A DNA stretch of 64,000 nucleotides from Bacillota bacterium (lineage in GTDB: Bacteria; Bacillota; Clostridia; Acetivibrionales; DSM-1351). The translations under genes and the position numbers were made by a program. The notes under the pieces were generated by a model, which made no database searches, had not been told where the DNA came from, and saw only the letters and a program-made list of their open reading frames with translations. The stretch spans positions 1 to 64,000 of the forward strand of contig JAEYTP010000040.1 in NCBI GenBank assembly GCA_023433945.1. The letters are read 5' to 3'. Below are positions 53,303-62,166 of this stretch, piece after piece (position 1 is the stretch's first letter; every line of letters begins with the position of its first letter).

Positions 53303-53629
53303 ATGGATATCAGAGACTTAATCAGAGGCCAAAAAAAGAGCTCCAAGAAGCAGACAGCAAAAAATGTGGCTATAGGGGCATCAATTGGTACTGCAGTGGG
53401 GGTAGCTGCAGGCATACTTCTAGCACCAAAGTCGGGTAAAGAAACGAGACAGGATATCGCAGATGTTTCTAAAAAAGCTTATGAAAATGTGAAAGATACT
53501 GTTTCAGCTACAAAGGAAAAAATTGAGGAAGCGGTAAAAGCAAAGTGCTGTGAAAAAGAAGCTGAATGTTGTTGTGATCAAGATTCCGAAATTGAAACCC
53601 AAGAGGAAACAAAAGAAGAGAATGTGTAA
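53303..53629 (+). CDS. YtxH-domain protein with Cys-rich tail
   Basis: A 108-residue protein. The YtxH region (about 25-70) is seen as GASIGTAVGVAAGILLAPKSG followed by KETR, the standard membrane-plus-P-K-S-G pattern. The C-terminal part is an unusual KCCEKEAECCCDQ cluster followed by an acidic tail. That tail could bind metal or form disulphides. ATG 53303 is six bases after GGGGGAG; the ATG at 53288 precedes that site. It heads a likely operon with DUF948 and PP2C-LysM genes, a pairing (YtxH and DUF948) common in Firmicutes and tied to envelope stress. Confidence 0.88.
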   Translation: MDIRDLIRGQKKSSKKQTAKNVAIGASIGTAVGVAAGILLAPKSGKETRQDIADVSKKAYENVKDTVSATKEKIEEAVKAKCCEKEAECCCDQDSEIETQEETKEENV

Positions 53630-53659
53630 CCTATACTTTTGAGTGAAAGGAACTTACTA

Positions 53660-54040
53660 ATGGAAATTACAATTAACTTAAGTAGTGTTGCATGGTTTAT
53701 CATATTTTGCTTAGCAGTAGCAATTAGTATTTTCTTAATTATATTAATAAAAAACTTAATTCGAGCAGTTGCAAGCATTCAAAAGGTAATAGACAACAGT
53801 GCTCAGAATATAGAACAGACAATTGCAGTTCTTCCACAGACACTAAAGAGTGTTGATGATGTTGCAGTTAGTGCAAAGACAACTCTTGATAAGGCTACTT
53901 CTTTAGTCACTAATGTTGAGGATGGAGTTTCAGAGACCATCGATTCTTTTTCTTTTAATGCTGAGAATATAGTTAATATTATAAATATTGCAAGTTCAGT
54001 AATTAAGTCTATAATGAGTGCTTTTTCAAGAGAAAAGTAA
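53660..54040 (+). CDS. DUF948 membrane protein
   Basis: A 126-residue protein with one N-terminal membrane helix (about 10-30, AWFIIFCLAVAISIFLII) and an amphipathic helical tail typical of DUF948 (SIQKVIDNSAQNIEQTIAVLP, of which 20 residues form the core, then a repeat of similar helices). ATG 53660 follows AAAGGA by about eight bases; the in-frame TTG at 53639 lies before that site. It starts 30 bases after the ytxH-like stop. It is likely a partner of the YtxH protein at the membrane; the function is unknown. Confidence 0.85.
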   Translation: MEITINLSSVAWFIIFCLAVAISIFLIILIKNLIRAVASIQKVIDNSAQNIEQTIAVLPQTLKSVDDVAVSAKTTLDKATSLVTNVEDGVSETIDSFSFNAENIVNIINIASSVIKSIMSAFSREK

Positions 54041-54055
54041 TTTACTATATTTAAA

Positions 54056-54095
54056 ATATATGCTGAAACCATGTATATATGGTTTCAGCATATAT
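54056..54095 (+). other. 17-bp perfect hairpin between DUF948 and PP2C-LysM genes
   Basis: ATATATGCTGAAACCAT (54056-54072) and its exact complement (54079-54095) enclose a 6-base loop. There is no T-tract after it, and the next ribosome site begins 13 bases on. It may be a processing or attenuation structure, or a terminator with a poor tract. Confidence 0.65.
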
Positions 54096-54120
54096 CATAT
54101 ACAAATGAGAGGTGAACTGC

Positions 54121-55554
54121 GTGGATAGAAACCTGAGAGTCAGTGCCACAGTTATATGTAATAACTTCCGAGATCAAAATATTGAAGATTTCTATTTTAA
54201 TGGTGATTTACCAAACTATTACTTAACTCAAAGTGTTCAATGCTCCTTGAAAAAAGCAGCTGATAACTTTGTTTTTGCAATAAGTGATTCTATGGGAAAT
54301 GGTTGTACTGAATATGAAAATGCACCTAGTGCTATCAAAGAGGTGAAGAATATACATAATTCTTTGAAAAAAACTGGGTTTGCGATAGAACTTATTACTG
54401 ATAAGCTTTACGAGGCTATACAGTTATCTAGCAATCTAATTTATAGCAAGTCTATTATTGATAATCACGGTGAGCAGGTACAAACTTCATTTTCCTCACT
54501 GGTTATTGAACGTAACAAGGCTTCGGTAATGAACCTCGGTAATAATGGTGTATTTGTATTCCGTCAAGGGATGCAAAGAGATGTTTTTTCTAACGAAAGC
54601 AAGAAAGCAGAAAAGCTTAAAATGCTTGGGATTTCCACCTCAACTCAAAATGTTACAATGCTTTCAAGCAACGAAAAAATGTTGAGGTTAGCAGAGGAAG
54701 AGTCAAAGACAAAGTTAAAATTATCTCCTTACTTTGATATAGTTCCAGGGGATATAGTTGTTCTATGTAGTGCAACCATACTTAAGTGTATTAGCAAAAG
54801 TAAAATTGAGTCAATGATTGACAATACAATGGATGCCGGTTTTATTGCTTCTGCATTAATTCAAGAGGCACAAAGGGTAAATGGAAATCTAAATTATACA
54901 GTTTTAGCCATTAAGGTGGATGAAAGCAATGAGGCGTATTCTTCAATACCACAGGGGAACGATTATGATTTAGATGAAAATTACGAGGAAGAGAAAGATT
55001 CTTCTGTTATGGGAAAGGTTGTTAACTATATTGTAGCCTTTGTGAGTATTGTTGTAATTGCCGGTGTGGTATTTATGGGGTGGCTCATATTTAGGGATAC
55101 AAACATTTCGGGTAACCAGAAGGAACCAGCAAACAGTACTATAGCTGCTTCAGCTAGCTCATCTACTCAGCTAAACAACTCTGATTCTTCAGATAATTCC
55201 ACATTGCCACAGCAAGGTGATGATTCACAGCAGGGCTCCGACGTCAATAATGACGGACAGAATCAGACCCCTCAGAATAATGAGCAAACGCAAAACCCTA
55301 CACAGGGTAATGAACAGCAACAGAATCAGCAACAGAATCAGCAGCCGCCCAATCAACAGCAAACTGGCAATGAATCAAGCAATGAGGAATATGATACTTA
55401 TGTTGTTAAAAGTGGAGATACACTAAGTGCCATCAGCTATAAATACTATAAATCATATAATAAGTACGATGTAATAATGAAATACAATAATATTAAGAAC
55501 GAATCCAGTCTTGTAGTAGATCAAGTACTAAAAATTCCAAAGTTGCCAAATTAG
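54121..55554 (+). CDS. Divergent PP2C-like phosphatase domain with membrane helix and LysM domain
   Basis: A 477-residue protein. Residues about 5-265 resemble PP2C Ser/Thr phosphatases: FAISDSMGNG keeps the D-x-M-G-x-G motif, and GNNGVFVFRQG stands in place of the usual G-D-S-R. The N-terminal metal Asp motif is altered (EDFYFNG). A membrane helix (about 300-320) leads to a Gln/Asn/Pro-rich linker (about 340-425) and a C-terminal LysM (YVVKSGDTLSAISYKYY, about 428-477). It would place a phosphatase inside and a peptidoglycan sensor outside. GTG 54121 has AGAGGTG six bases before it. Confidence 0.82.
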   Translation: MDRNLRVSATVICNNFRDQNIEDFYFNGDLPNYYLTQSVQCSLKKAADNFVFAISDSMGNGCTEYENAPSAIKEVKNIHNSLKKTGFAIELITDKLYEAIQLSSNLIYSKSIIDNHGEQVQTSFSSLVIERNKASVMNLGNNGVFVFRQGMQRDVFSNESKKAEKLKMLGISTSTQNVTMLSSNEKMLRLAEEESKTKLKLSPYFDIVPGDIVVLCSATILKCISKSKIESMIDNTMDAGFIASALIQEAQRVNGNLNYTVLAIKVDESNEAYSSIPQGNDYDLDENYEEEKDSSVMGKVVNYIVAFVSIVVIAGVVFMGWLIFRDTNISGNQKEPANSTIAASASSSTQLNNSDSSDNSTLPQQGDDSQQGSDVNNDGQNQTPQNNEQTQNPTQGNEQQQNQQQNQQPPNQQQTGNESSNEEYDTYVVKSGDTLSAISYKYYKSYNKYDVIMKYNNIKNESSLVVDQVLKIPKLPN

Positions 55555-55560
55555 TTATAT

Positions 55561-55602
55561 CAGGGTACCTGAGGTGTGAAAACGCCATAGGGTACCTTTT
55601 TT
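55561..55602 (+). terminator. Rho-independent terminator after the PP2C-LysM gene
   Basis: AGGGTACCTGAGG...GCCATAGGGTACC forms a stem based on the palindromic GGTACC, followed by TTTTTTATT. Confidence 0.7.
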
Positions 55603-56272
55603 ATTATGGCTCTATTGTTTCAAAAGTAAATTTTAAAGCAAATATAGTTAATATTTCAGGGCTATAGCAACAGACAAATACAATGCTAAAGAAATTGAAG
55701 TTATGGAAATAATTATATCAGAAATATTAAGAGATACAACCAATAGGAAGACTAAATATTTTTATGATATCATTGTGCAAGAACACGTAAGACGATCGCC
55801 TTATCAAAATGCTTTAATTCTACGTATATGTAACACTTAATTGCCAAAACACACCCCATCCACGGAAATATATCAGCCTAAAAAATAAGATTTTGATATA
55901 AATTTTATGTAACCAAATGAACAAAAGATAGAGCACCAGCAACAGGACAGCTTGTTTTAACGTTATAGAAGCTCAATGAAGTGCGTACTAGCGGGTTTTA
56001 ATCAAATTCTGGGTCTTTATATTTGTAAGTTAACTACAAACGTGTAAGCAGCTTACCTTCAGTTTGTTTTTTAAATGGACCATTTAGGACTGAATCATTT
56101 AAAATATTGACTTAAAAATTAAAGGATTTAAAGCTTTTTTGTAGAATAATGTTTGAGTTGGAATTTATTACATAATTAGTTTTGATTGTGAAACTAGATA
56201 ATAATATTAAAAAACATCTTAATACTACGTTTGCTCTAATTAACAAGAGAATTGTTATATATGCAAGCTATC
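55603..56272. other. Gene-poor gap before the accessory cassette
   Basis: About 670 bases of AT-rich sequence without a supported gene. A 46-residue frame from ATG 55704 to a TAA at 55839-55841 lacks a convincing ribosome site. No tandem repeat like those elsewhere in the window is present. This gap may mark the left edge of an inserted block. Confidence 0.5.
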
Positions 56273-56288
56273 TGTATGGGAGGTATTT

Positions 56289-58766
56289 GTGGAGAAAATA
56301 AGGAACGTTAATTTTAAATACACTTACATAGATATGGGCTCAATAGCTGGAACAAGTAAGGGGTTAGAAATAAAGAAAAATAGAGTTTTCTTGGATGTCG
56401 GAAATGGTCTGTTTACGGGGGTCATTGATCATCATCAGATGGTCCAAGGTATATCGGCAAAGGGATCTGTGTTTCGCAGTGCAACTAAACTTGTTACAAT
56501 ATATCCTGAGTATATTTTAAAAAATTTAAGCGATGATGTTTCAGAAGTTGAGATAATTTTACATAATGAGCCTGATTTTGACTGTTTTGGGGCTACATAC
56601 TTAGTTAAATATCTGATTGAATATGATATTTTTCCTGAAGGATATGAAGAATTTGCAGAATATGTAGATGCTGTAGATGCAGGCACAATTAAAATACAAA
56701 ATGACAATTATAAAGAAATTTTTGCAGTTGCATATTCTATTAAGCAGGTTTTAGCTGAGAACGTTAGGACTGGAATTGTAGACAACAAAGTTGAAGGTTT
56801 TGACTTCAAGAATGAGGTTATGAAAAAATGGTTTGCTTTATTTGATCTAATGGTAAAGTGGACTATTAAACATAAAACATATACTTTAATTGGTGCCGAT
56901 ATATTTGAAAATGGAAGTGATTTTATTGAAGAGATTGCTTTTCTAAAAAGTGATTTCTCATTGTATCAAGAGGATCTAAATAATAAGGACTTTTATGAAA
57001 TAGTAAGGATAAAGTTACCCCAAATAGATTCTACTTCAAATAGATTATTTGAAGTAGAAGGCTTAGTGTATAATAAAACACCTCAATGCTGTTTAACGAA
57101 ACTTTGGGCAAGAGTTGATAGTGAACATTCATCAGGAAATGGGTTTGCATTTACTTTTATACCAACAAAAATTAATGATAAAATTAAAATTTCTAATGAT
57201 AGAGAAGATTATAAAATAAACAAAACTATTATTTCTGTTGACCCTAATAGTGGGTATAGTTTATATGGACTTGCAATTGAATTAGAAAAACAAGAAGTGA
57301 TAAAAGAGAAGGAAATATTTTCAAAAGATCAAACTTTAATGAGGAATAGAAGTGCTAGACGTCCGGGATTTACTGAAAGTTGGTGTACAAATGATGATCC
57401 GTGGTATGATGGAAGAAATTTCAAATACACAATTGTAGATTCACCTAGAAGAGGTAGTATACTTAGCATAGAAGAAATAAAAAGTATAGTATTAAATTTT
57501 ACAACTGCAAAAATTATAAACAATACAACCAAGATAATTGTTCCATTTTCAATAGATGAGAAAATGGTAGAGAGAGTTTTTCAAAATCCCCAAGACTTTT
57601 TTGGTAAAACAATTGAAAAATGCAATATTTCAAAGGATGGCTATTTTCTTGACTATTTGGAACGTTATCTATATTCTGAATCTGATCGCATAGCAAAAAA
57701 AGGTTGTTCAAAATATGAAATTAATACTTCTACTAATGCTTTGCTCTTAGATGAAAACGAAAGAATTAAAATGGTTAAAGTTAAAGACCTACCTGGTTCA
57801 GATCAGAAAAAAGTGATTTGTGAATTCAACTCGATAGTTATAGTTTTATATAAATATGGAGTGGGTACATTTTGTATTAATGCAATTACTGATCCCGATA
57901 TGATTCGATTTGATCAGGCTCTTAAGAAATTTAAAAATATAAGAACAAATTATAAAAATGTTTATGATGAATTAGTCTTAGAAAATAAACGTAATTATAT
58001 TAATATTAAAAAACCTTTAATATATTCTGCAATTACAGTTGATTCGGATGGTTATTTTGAAGAGGAGAAAAAAGAGATGCTTTATAAACTATGTAATGGA
58101 TTACTCTGGGAGGAGCCATATATTAATAGCCAATATATTGAGAGTTCTTTAGAAGACTTGTTTATGGAAATGGATGAATTTTGTTCTTTTGGTTTTAGTA
58201 AAAGTGGAGGAGTAATTTTATGCACATCCACAAAATTGACGGATAAGAGTACTATTGAATATATAAATAGTCAAATAAAATCATTTAATACAACTTATTT
58301 CGAAATTTTTACATTTGCATTGCATCAAAGGCTAAGTTTAATGAGATTTGAAAATTTACTTTCTCAGTATGATGGTGACAATAATATTGGTGATTTAAGT
58401 AAGCTTAGAAGGCAAATGATGAATTTTATAACGCAGGGTTGGTTTAATCAAATAACAGAGGATGAGATTGGACAACAAATATATAAACGTTGGCAGATCG
58501 TATTTGAAAATGAGAAACTATATCAAGAGGTAATTCATCAAATAGAAACTGTCGACGAATATAATCATGCACTAAAAACAAAGACTTATGAGAACTTATC
58601 AATATTTGTTTTTCCACTTTTACTTATTATGCAAATTCTAAGTTCAGGTTTGATTAAAACAAAAACGATTGGACCAGATGGTGGTATAGATTGGTGGTAT
58701 ACCGTTACGGGTATTCTTTTGGTTTCTGCATTAACATATGTTCTTTTTAAATTAAGAAAACGTTAG
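56289..58766 (+). CDS. DHH-type phosphoesterase-like protein with two C-terminal membrane helices
   Basis: An 825-residue protein I cannot place in a named family. Residues about 30-140 have DHH-superfamily features: FLDVGNG, GVIDHHQ (the DHH box) and HNEPDFDCFGATYL (D-x-D-C-x-G-A, like the P-D-x-D-A-x-G-S box), then YVDAVDAG. A middle region carries the motif WCTNDDPWYDGRNFKYTIVD then SPRRGSILS (about 375-400). The last 60 residues have two membrane helices (IFVFPLLLIMQIL and WYTVTGILLVSALTYVLF). GTG start, with GGGAGG five bases upstream. It leads a four-gene cassette. A nucleotide-cleaving enzyme or sensor with a membrane effector is the inference. Confidence 0.7.
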   Translation: MEKIRNVNFKYTYIDMGSIAGTSKGLEIKKNRVFLDVGNGLFTGVIDHHQMVQGISAKGSVFRSATKLVTIYPEYILKNLSDDVSEVEIILHNEPDFDCFGATYLVKYLIEYDIFPEGYEEFAEYVDAVDAGTIKIQNDNYKEIFAVAYSIKQVLAENVRTGIVDNKVEGFDFKNEVMKKWFALFDLMVKWTIKHKTYTLIGADIFENGSDFIEEIAFLKSDFSLYQEDLNNKDFYEIVRIKLPQIDSTSNRLFEVEGLVYNKTPQCCLTKLWARVDSEHSSGNGFAFTFIPTKINDKIKISNDREDYKINKTIISVDPNSGYSLYGLAIELEKQEVIKEKEIFSKDQTLMRNRSARRPGFTESWCTNDDPWYDGRNFKYTIVDSPRRGSILSIEEIKSIVLNFTTAKIINNTTKIIVPFSIDEKMVERVFQNPQDFFGKTIEKCNISKDGYFLDYLERYLYSESDRIAKKGCSKYEINTSTNALLLDENERIKMVKVKDLPGSDQKKVICEFNSIVIVLYKYGVGTFCINAITDPDMIRFDQALKKFKNIRTNYKNVYDELVLENKRNYINIKKPLIYSAITVDSDGYFEEEKKEMLYKLCNGLLWEEPYINSQYIESSLEDLFMEMDEFCSFGFSKSGGVILCTSTKLTDKSTIEYINSQIKSFNTTYFEIFTFALHQRLSLMRFENLLSQYDGDNNIGDLSKLRRQMMNFITQGWFNQITEDEIGQQIYKRWQIVFENEKLYQEVIHQIETVDEYNHALKTKTYENLSIFVFPLLLIMQILSSGLIKTKTIGPDGGIDWWYTVTGILLVSALTYVLFKLRKR

Positions 58767-58786
58767 AGTATAGGGGAATGTGCATT

Positions 58787-59929
58787 ATGAGTAAATCGCA
58801 AAAAAAAATAATCAATTATTATACCATGGGAATAAGTAATTCAAATTTATATGCTTTGCTTTTTTATTTTGAAAAAATTATGAAAGAGTTCATTTTTTCC
58901 TGCGGTGAACAATATCTATCATTAAATAATGGAGATGGATGGAAAAAAGTTTTTTATGAGAAAATAGATAAGGAGCTTAACTCAAAAGTTGAAAGCAACA
59001 GGCAAGTTACTTTATCAAAAAATTTCTATTGGAGTGGTGAATATAAAGTTTATGATGACATTGATTTGTTAGAATTTTCGTTTATTAAAAAAGCATGTAT
59101 TTCATGGTGGGATCTTATTTTTAAAAATTATTTCATAGAGAGACTTCAATTTGAAGCTCAAATGGATAAGCTAACAGCTATAAGAAATTCAGTAGCTCAT
59201 TGTAGAGAAGTGAGTGATGAAGATCAGAAAGAGATCGCTAAAATTATATTTATATTTATTAAGATTATTCAAAAAAAATACTTACCACCACACTTTGAAA
59301 GATTAGAGGTAATTAAAGATAGATATGACTTGGGATTAAATAACTTAAGAGAAGTTTACGATCAATTAAAATTTGTATATAAATCTAGAAGTTTAATGAA
59401 AGATAAATGGCCCTTAACAAAGGTTGTTGAAGATGCCAAAACAATTGAAGTTATTGGAATATCAATAAATGAATTAACAATAAAGTTTGAACGGGGTTCA
59501 CTAGTCAATGCAATAAAGAAAGGAACAGAAATTACACTATTATTTCTTGACCCATTTTCAAAAAATACTAGTTTAAGGGAAGTAGAAGAAATATTACCAA
59601 GAAATCAAATTAAAGATATGACAATTATTAATATGAAATACATTGAAAAGATAATCAATGAGATTGGAGAAAACAATAAACTGAGTGTGTACACTTATAA
59701 TGAGATTCCAAGATTTAATTTAATGTTCATTGATAAGAGGCATCTGTTTGTACAGTATTATGCCTATTATACAAGAGGAGAAGATAATCCATGCTTTTAT
59801 ATAGAAAATGATGGTGATGAGGGTATATACACTTTTTATTATAATATTTATTTAGAAATCTTAAAAAGATCAAGAGAATTTAAGGGATTTAAAAATAATA
59901 ATTTATTTAAGCGAGGTAAGTTAATGTGA
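58787..59929 (+). CDS. Swt1-type HEPN protein with DUF5919-like C terminus
   Basis: A 380-residue protein. The N-terminal half (about 1-165) looks like a HEPN domain; the R-x4-H motif is AIRNSVAHCREV (R-N-S-V-A-H) at about residue 130. HEPN domains of this type are often RNases in toxin and defence proteins. The C-terminal half (about 205-375) resembles DUF5919: IEVIGISINEL, TLLFLDPF, LSVYTYNEIPRFNLMFIDK, and a final Y-x-x-Y-L-E-I-L helix. DUF5919 is PLD-like without the HKD catalytic pair. ATG 58787 has AGGGG about ten bases upstream. It starts 20 bases after the DHH gene and overlaps the next gene by four. Confidence 0.68.
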   Translation: MSKSQKKIINYYTMGISNSNLYALLFYFEKIMKEFIFSCGEQYLSLNNGDGWKKVFYEKIDKELNSKVESNRQVTLSKNFYWSGEYKVYDDIDLLEFSFIKKACISWWDLIFKNYFIERLQFEAQMDKLTAIRNSVAHCREVSDEDQKEIAKIIFIFIKIIQKKYLPPHFERLEVIKDRYDLGLNNLREVYDQLKFVYKSRSLMKDKWPLTKVVEDAKTIEVIGISINELTIKFERGSLVNAIKKGTEITLLFLDPFSKNTSLREVEEILPRNQIKDMTIINMKYIEKIINEIGENNKLSVYTYNEIPRFNLMFIDKRHLFVQYYAYYTRGEDNPCFYIENDGDEGIYTFYYNIYLEILKRSREFKGFKNNNLFKRGKLM

Positions 59930-60726
59930 ATATTTCAATTGAAAAAGATAAAATCTTAGAAATTTTGGATGGTGTGAAAAAAGATTTTTTCTCAAATAAG
60001 TTAAATCATGATGTAAAGGTTAAGAACAAAGGTTCATATGATTTGGTAACATCATTAGATTACGAAATTGAAAATTATATTATAAGAAATATTTTAAAGT
60101 ACTTTCCAAATGATAATATTATATCAGAAGAAACTAAATCTAAAAATGTTCTTAAGGAAAGGAACTGGATTATTGATCCGATAGATGGAACATGCAATTT
60201 TGCTAACAATATTCCTATTTATGGAGTTCAATTAGCCTTTCTACATTATTCTGATCCGATATTTTCATTTATTTTACATCCAACAATGAATGAATTATTT
60301 TTTGCCGAGAAGGGAAAAGGTGCTTTATTGAATGGAGAAAAAATCGTTATTAAGGGTGATACTACTATAAATCAAGCAATTATCACATTAGGGGATTTTA
60401 GTAAATCTAATTATAATTCCAGAGAAAGACAAATAAAGTTGATGTCAAAGATAAATGATAAGGTTTTAAAATTCAGGATGTTGGGAACATCATGTTTTGA
60501 TCTATCTTATCTAGCGGCAGGAAGAACACATGCCCATATAATGTTTTCAAAAAATATGTGGGACATAATACCAGGATTGTTAATCGCAAAAGAGGCCGGA
60601 GCGGTAGTTTCAAGTATAGATGGGGGTGAATTTGATATAAACAATGGCTCATTAATTGCATCAAGTAGCAAAGACATCATAGATTTTATAATATTGAATG
60701 CAAATGAAGATGGGAACTATGAATAG
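59926..60726 (+). CDS. Inositol monophosphatase/CysQ-family phosphatase (cassette member)
   Basis: A 266-residue Li+-sensitive phosphatase-fold enzyme. Metal motifs are SEETKS (about 66-71), WIIDPIDGTCNFANN (about 81-95) and MWDIIPGLLIAKEAGA (about 206-221). The GTG start overlaps the HEPN gene stop by four bases (GTGA), showing translational coupling. It is quite unlike the housekeeping-type IMPase at 36854 outside these motifs. Family members cleave inositol phosphates, FBP, or 3'-phosphoadenosine-5'-phosphate (pAp). In this context a nucleotide substrate is an attractive but unproved idea. Confidence 0.85.
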   Translation: MNISIEKDKILEILDGVKKDFFSNKLNHDVKVKNKGSYDLVTSLDYEIENYIIRNILKYFPNDNIISEETKSKNVLKERNWIIDPIDGTCNFANNIPIYGVQLAFLHYSDPIFSFILHPTMNELFFAEKGKGALLNGEKIVIKGDTTINQAIITLGDFSKSNYNSRERQIKLMSKINDKVLKFRMLGTSCFDLSYLAAGRTHAHIMFSKNMWDIIPGLLIAKEAGAVVSSIDGGEFDINNGSLIASSSKDIIDFIILNANEDGNYE

Positions 60727-61567
60727 TAGTTGGATAATATTTGCGATTATATCAGGTTTATTTGTTAGTGCAAGAGAAATTTATATAAAAAGATATATAA
60801 ATTATTCGGCAGAAATAGTTGGATTTACTACTAGATTATTTGGTAGCGTAATATTAATTATTGTAGCCTATAAAAGTAAAATTGTGATAGTAGATATTCC
60901 TGTTTTTTTTATAATAACTTTTTCATCAGTGATTATTACAGCCATTACTACCGTAATTAGACTTAGACTTATTAAACAAGAAGACATATCACTAACAACA
61001 CCTTGGTTAGGTACAATTCCTGTTTTTATGGTTTTATGGACAGCATTGATTTTTCATGAAGTTCCAAGTTGGACTTCTTTAATTGGTATATTGTTGGTGT
61101 GTATAGGTTCTTTTGCAATAGGTGTCACTGGAAAAACTATGCATTTTAATAAGGCAAGTTTTTTAATGTTACTTATAGCAATCTTGATAGGATTTACTAC
61201 ATCAATGGACAAAATAGCGATTTTGGCTTCAACGGCTATTACTTATACACTGGTTTGGACACTATCATCAACGGTTTTAATGTTTGGTATTGCAAAAAAG
61301 AATTCAAGCAAAGTACTCATAATTGATAAGCATTTGTTTATTCAAGCTATCTTTTGGGTTGGAGAGTTTGTATGTCAGATGTTGTCTGTACAGTATTCAA
61401 GCGTTTTAACCTCTGGAACTACATATGTTAAAACATTGACGATGATTAATATTGTGATTACAACTTTTTTGGGAAGTATCGTTTTTAAAGAACAAGATTT
61501 AAAAAAACGAGTATTTTCATCTTTGTTGATATTTTTGGGAGCCTCAATTATTGTTTTATTTAGGTAA
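60719..61567 (+). CDS. EamA/DMT family transporter (cassette member)
   Basis: A 282-residue ten-helix protein of the drug/metabolite transporter superfamily, made of two EamA halves (EDISLTTPWLGTIPVFMVLW and SVQYSSVLTSGTTYVKTLTM near the ends of the halves). ATG 60719 overlaps the IMPase gene end by eight bases; an ATG at 60698 would give a 29-base overlap and has no better ribosome site. It completes the four-gene cassette. DMT proteins move nucleotide sugars, amino acids or small metabolites; the substrate is unknown. Confidence 0.82.
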   Translation: MNSSWIIFAIISGLFVSAREIYIKRYINYSAEIVGFTTRLFGSVILIIVAYKSKIVIVDIPVFFIITFSSVIITAITTVIRLRLIKQEDISLTTPWLGTIPVFMVLWTALIFHEVPSWTSLIGILLVCIGSFAIGVTGKTMHFNKASFLMLLIAILIGFTTSMDKIAILASTAITYTLVWTLSSTVLMFGIAKKNSSKVLIIDKHLFIQAIFWVGEFVCQMLSVQYSSVLTSGTTYVKTLTMINIVITTFLGSIVFKEQDLKKRVFSSLLIFLGASIIVLFR

Positions 61568-61568
61568 T

Positions 61569-62080
61569 TTATATGGGAGCCTGTGAAATAAAGTCTAAAT
61601 ATTCTTCAATATTTATTCCATAACTATTTAACATTTCAGTTCTTAAAAATGGATCGTCGGTTAATTTATACAGTCTGTATATAACTTATCCAATTTAGCA
61701 GCGGAATTTGATGCTTCTTTTATAATTGTACTTAATTCAGTTTTTTGACTTTCATATAGTGGTATTAATTCAAACTTTTCCTGTTCGGATAATTTGATAT
61801 TTGTTTACCAATTTGAATCAAAAATTCGGGAAACGATAGTGAATAGAATTTCGTAATGTTTTCAGTCGTTTTCTTTAGACTAAGTGATGCTTGTAAATAG
61901 TTAACAAACTCTTTTGTTCTTTTATATAATGATTGATTTAATACCAATAATTTATCTACAAGCTATACAAAATCAGGTATATTTTGCAATTATTATTGGC
62001 AATCGTTCAATATAAACTACTTTTGTTTCTGCAAGTGGTTTCCCAACAATATGGAAATTATCGTGTTGAAAATTATTTAC
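61569..62080 (-). pseudogene. Frameshifted 3' remnant of a type IIG restriction-methylase (Eco57I/TaqI-like specificity end)
   Basis: Reading the reverse strand and joining frames gives, in order: NFHIVGKPLAETKVVYIERL and PI; LVDKLLVLNQSLYKRT; FVNYLQASLSLKKTTENITK, FYSLSFPEFLIQIGKQ; KLSEQEKFELIPLYESQKTE; AAKLDKL; IYRLYKLTDDPFL; ending QAPI-TAA at 61569. The order 'LPI..LVD.LL.LN..L....F...L...L......W/F..L.F..FL.EL.K....LS..E..E.....F...K.E....I......ID.LVY.LYgLT' is that of TaqI-like C-terminal domains of class I SAM-dependent restriction-methylases. At least two frameshifts and a stop (near 61980, 61800, 61690) break it, and no methylase core is present. The family is named from memory of that pattern. 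Confidence 0.55.
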
Positions 62081-62166
62081 AAACAGTTGGAACAAAAAGT
62101 TATATATTGAGTCAAATATTACAAGTACATAAAAAACACAAATATAAAACGAGAGGTGAAAGATTT

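Noticed and set aside
55704..55841. A 46-codon frame (MEIIISEILRDT...) in the gap before the cassette
   Set aside because: No convincing ribosome site, no recognisable similarity, and ordinary AT-rich codon use; it is kept only as part of the gap description.
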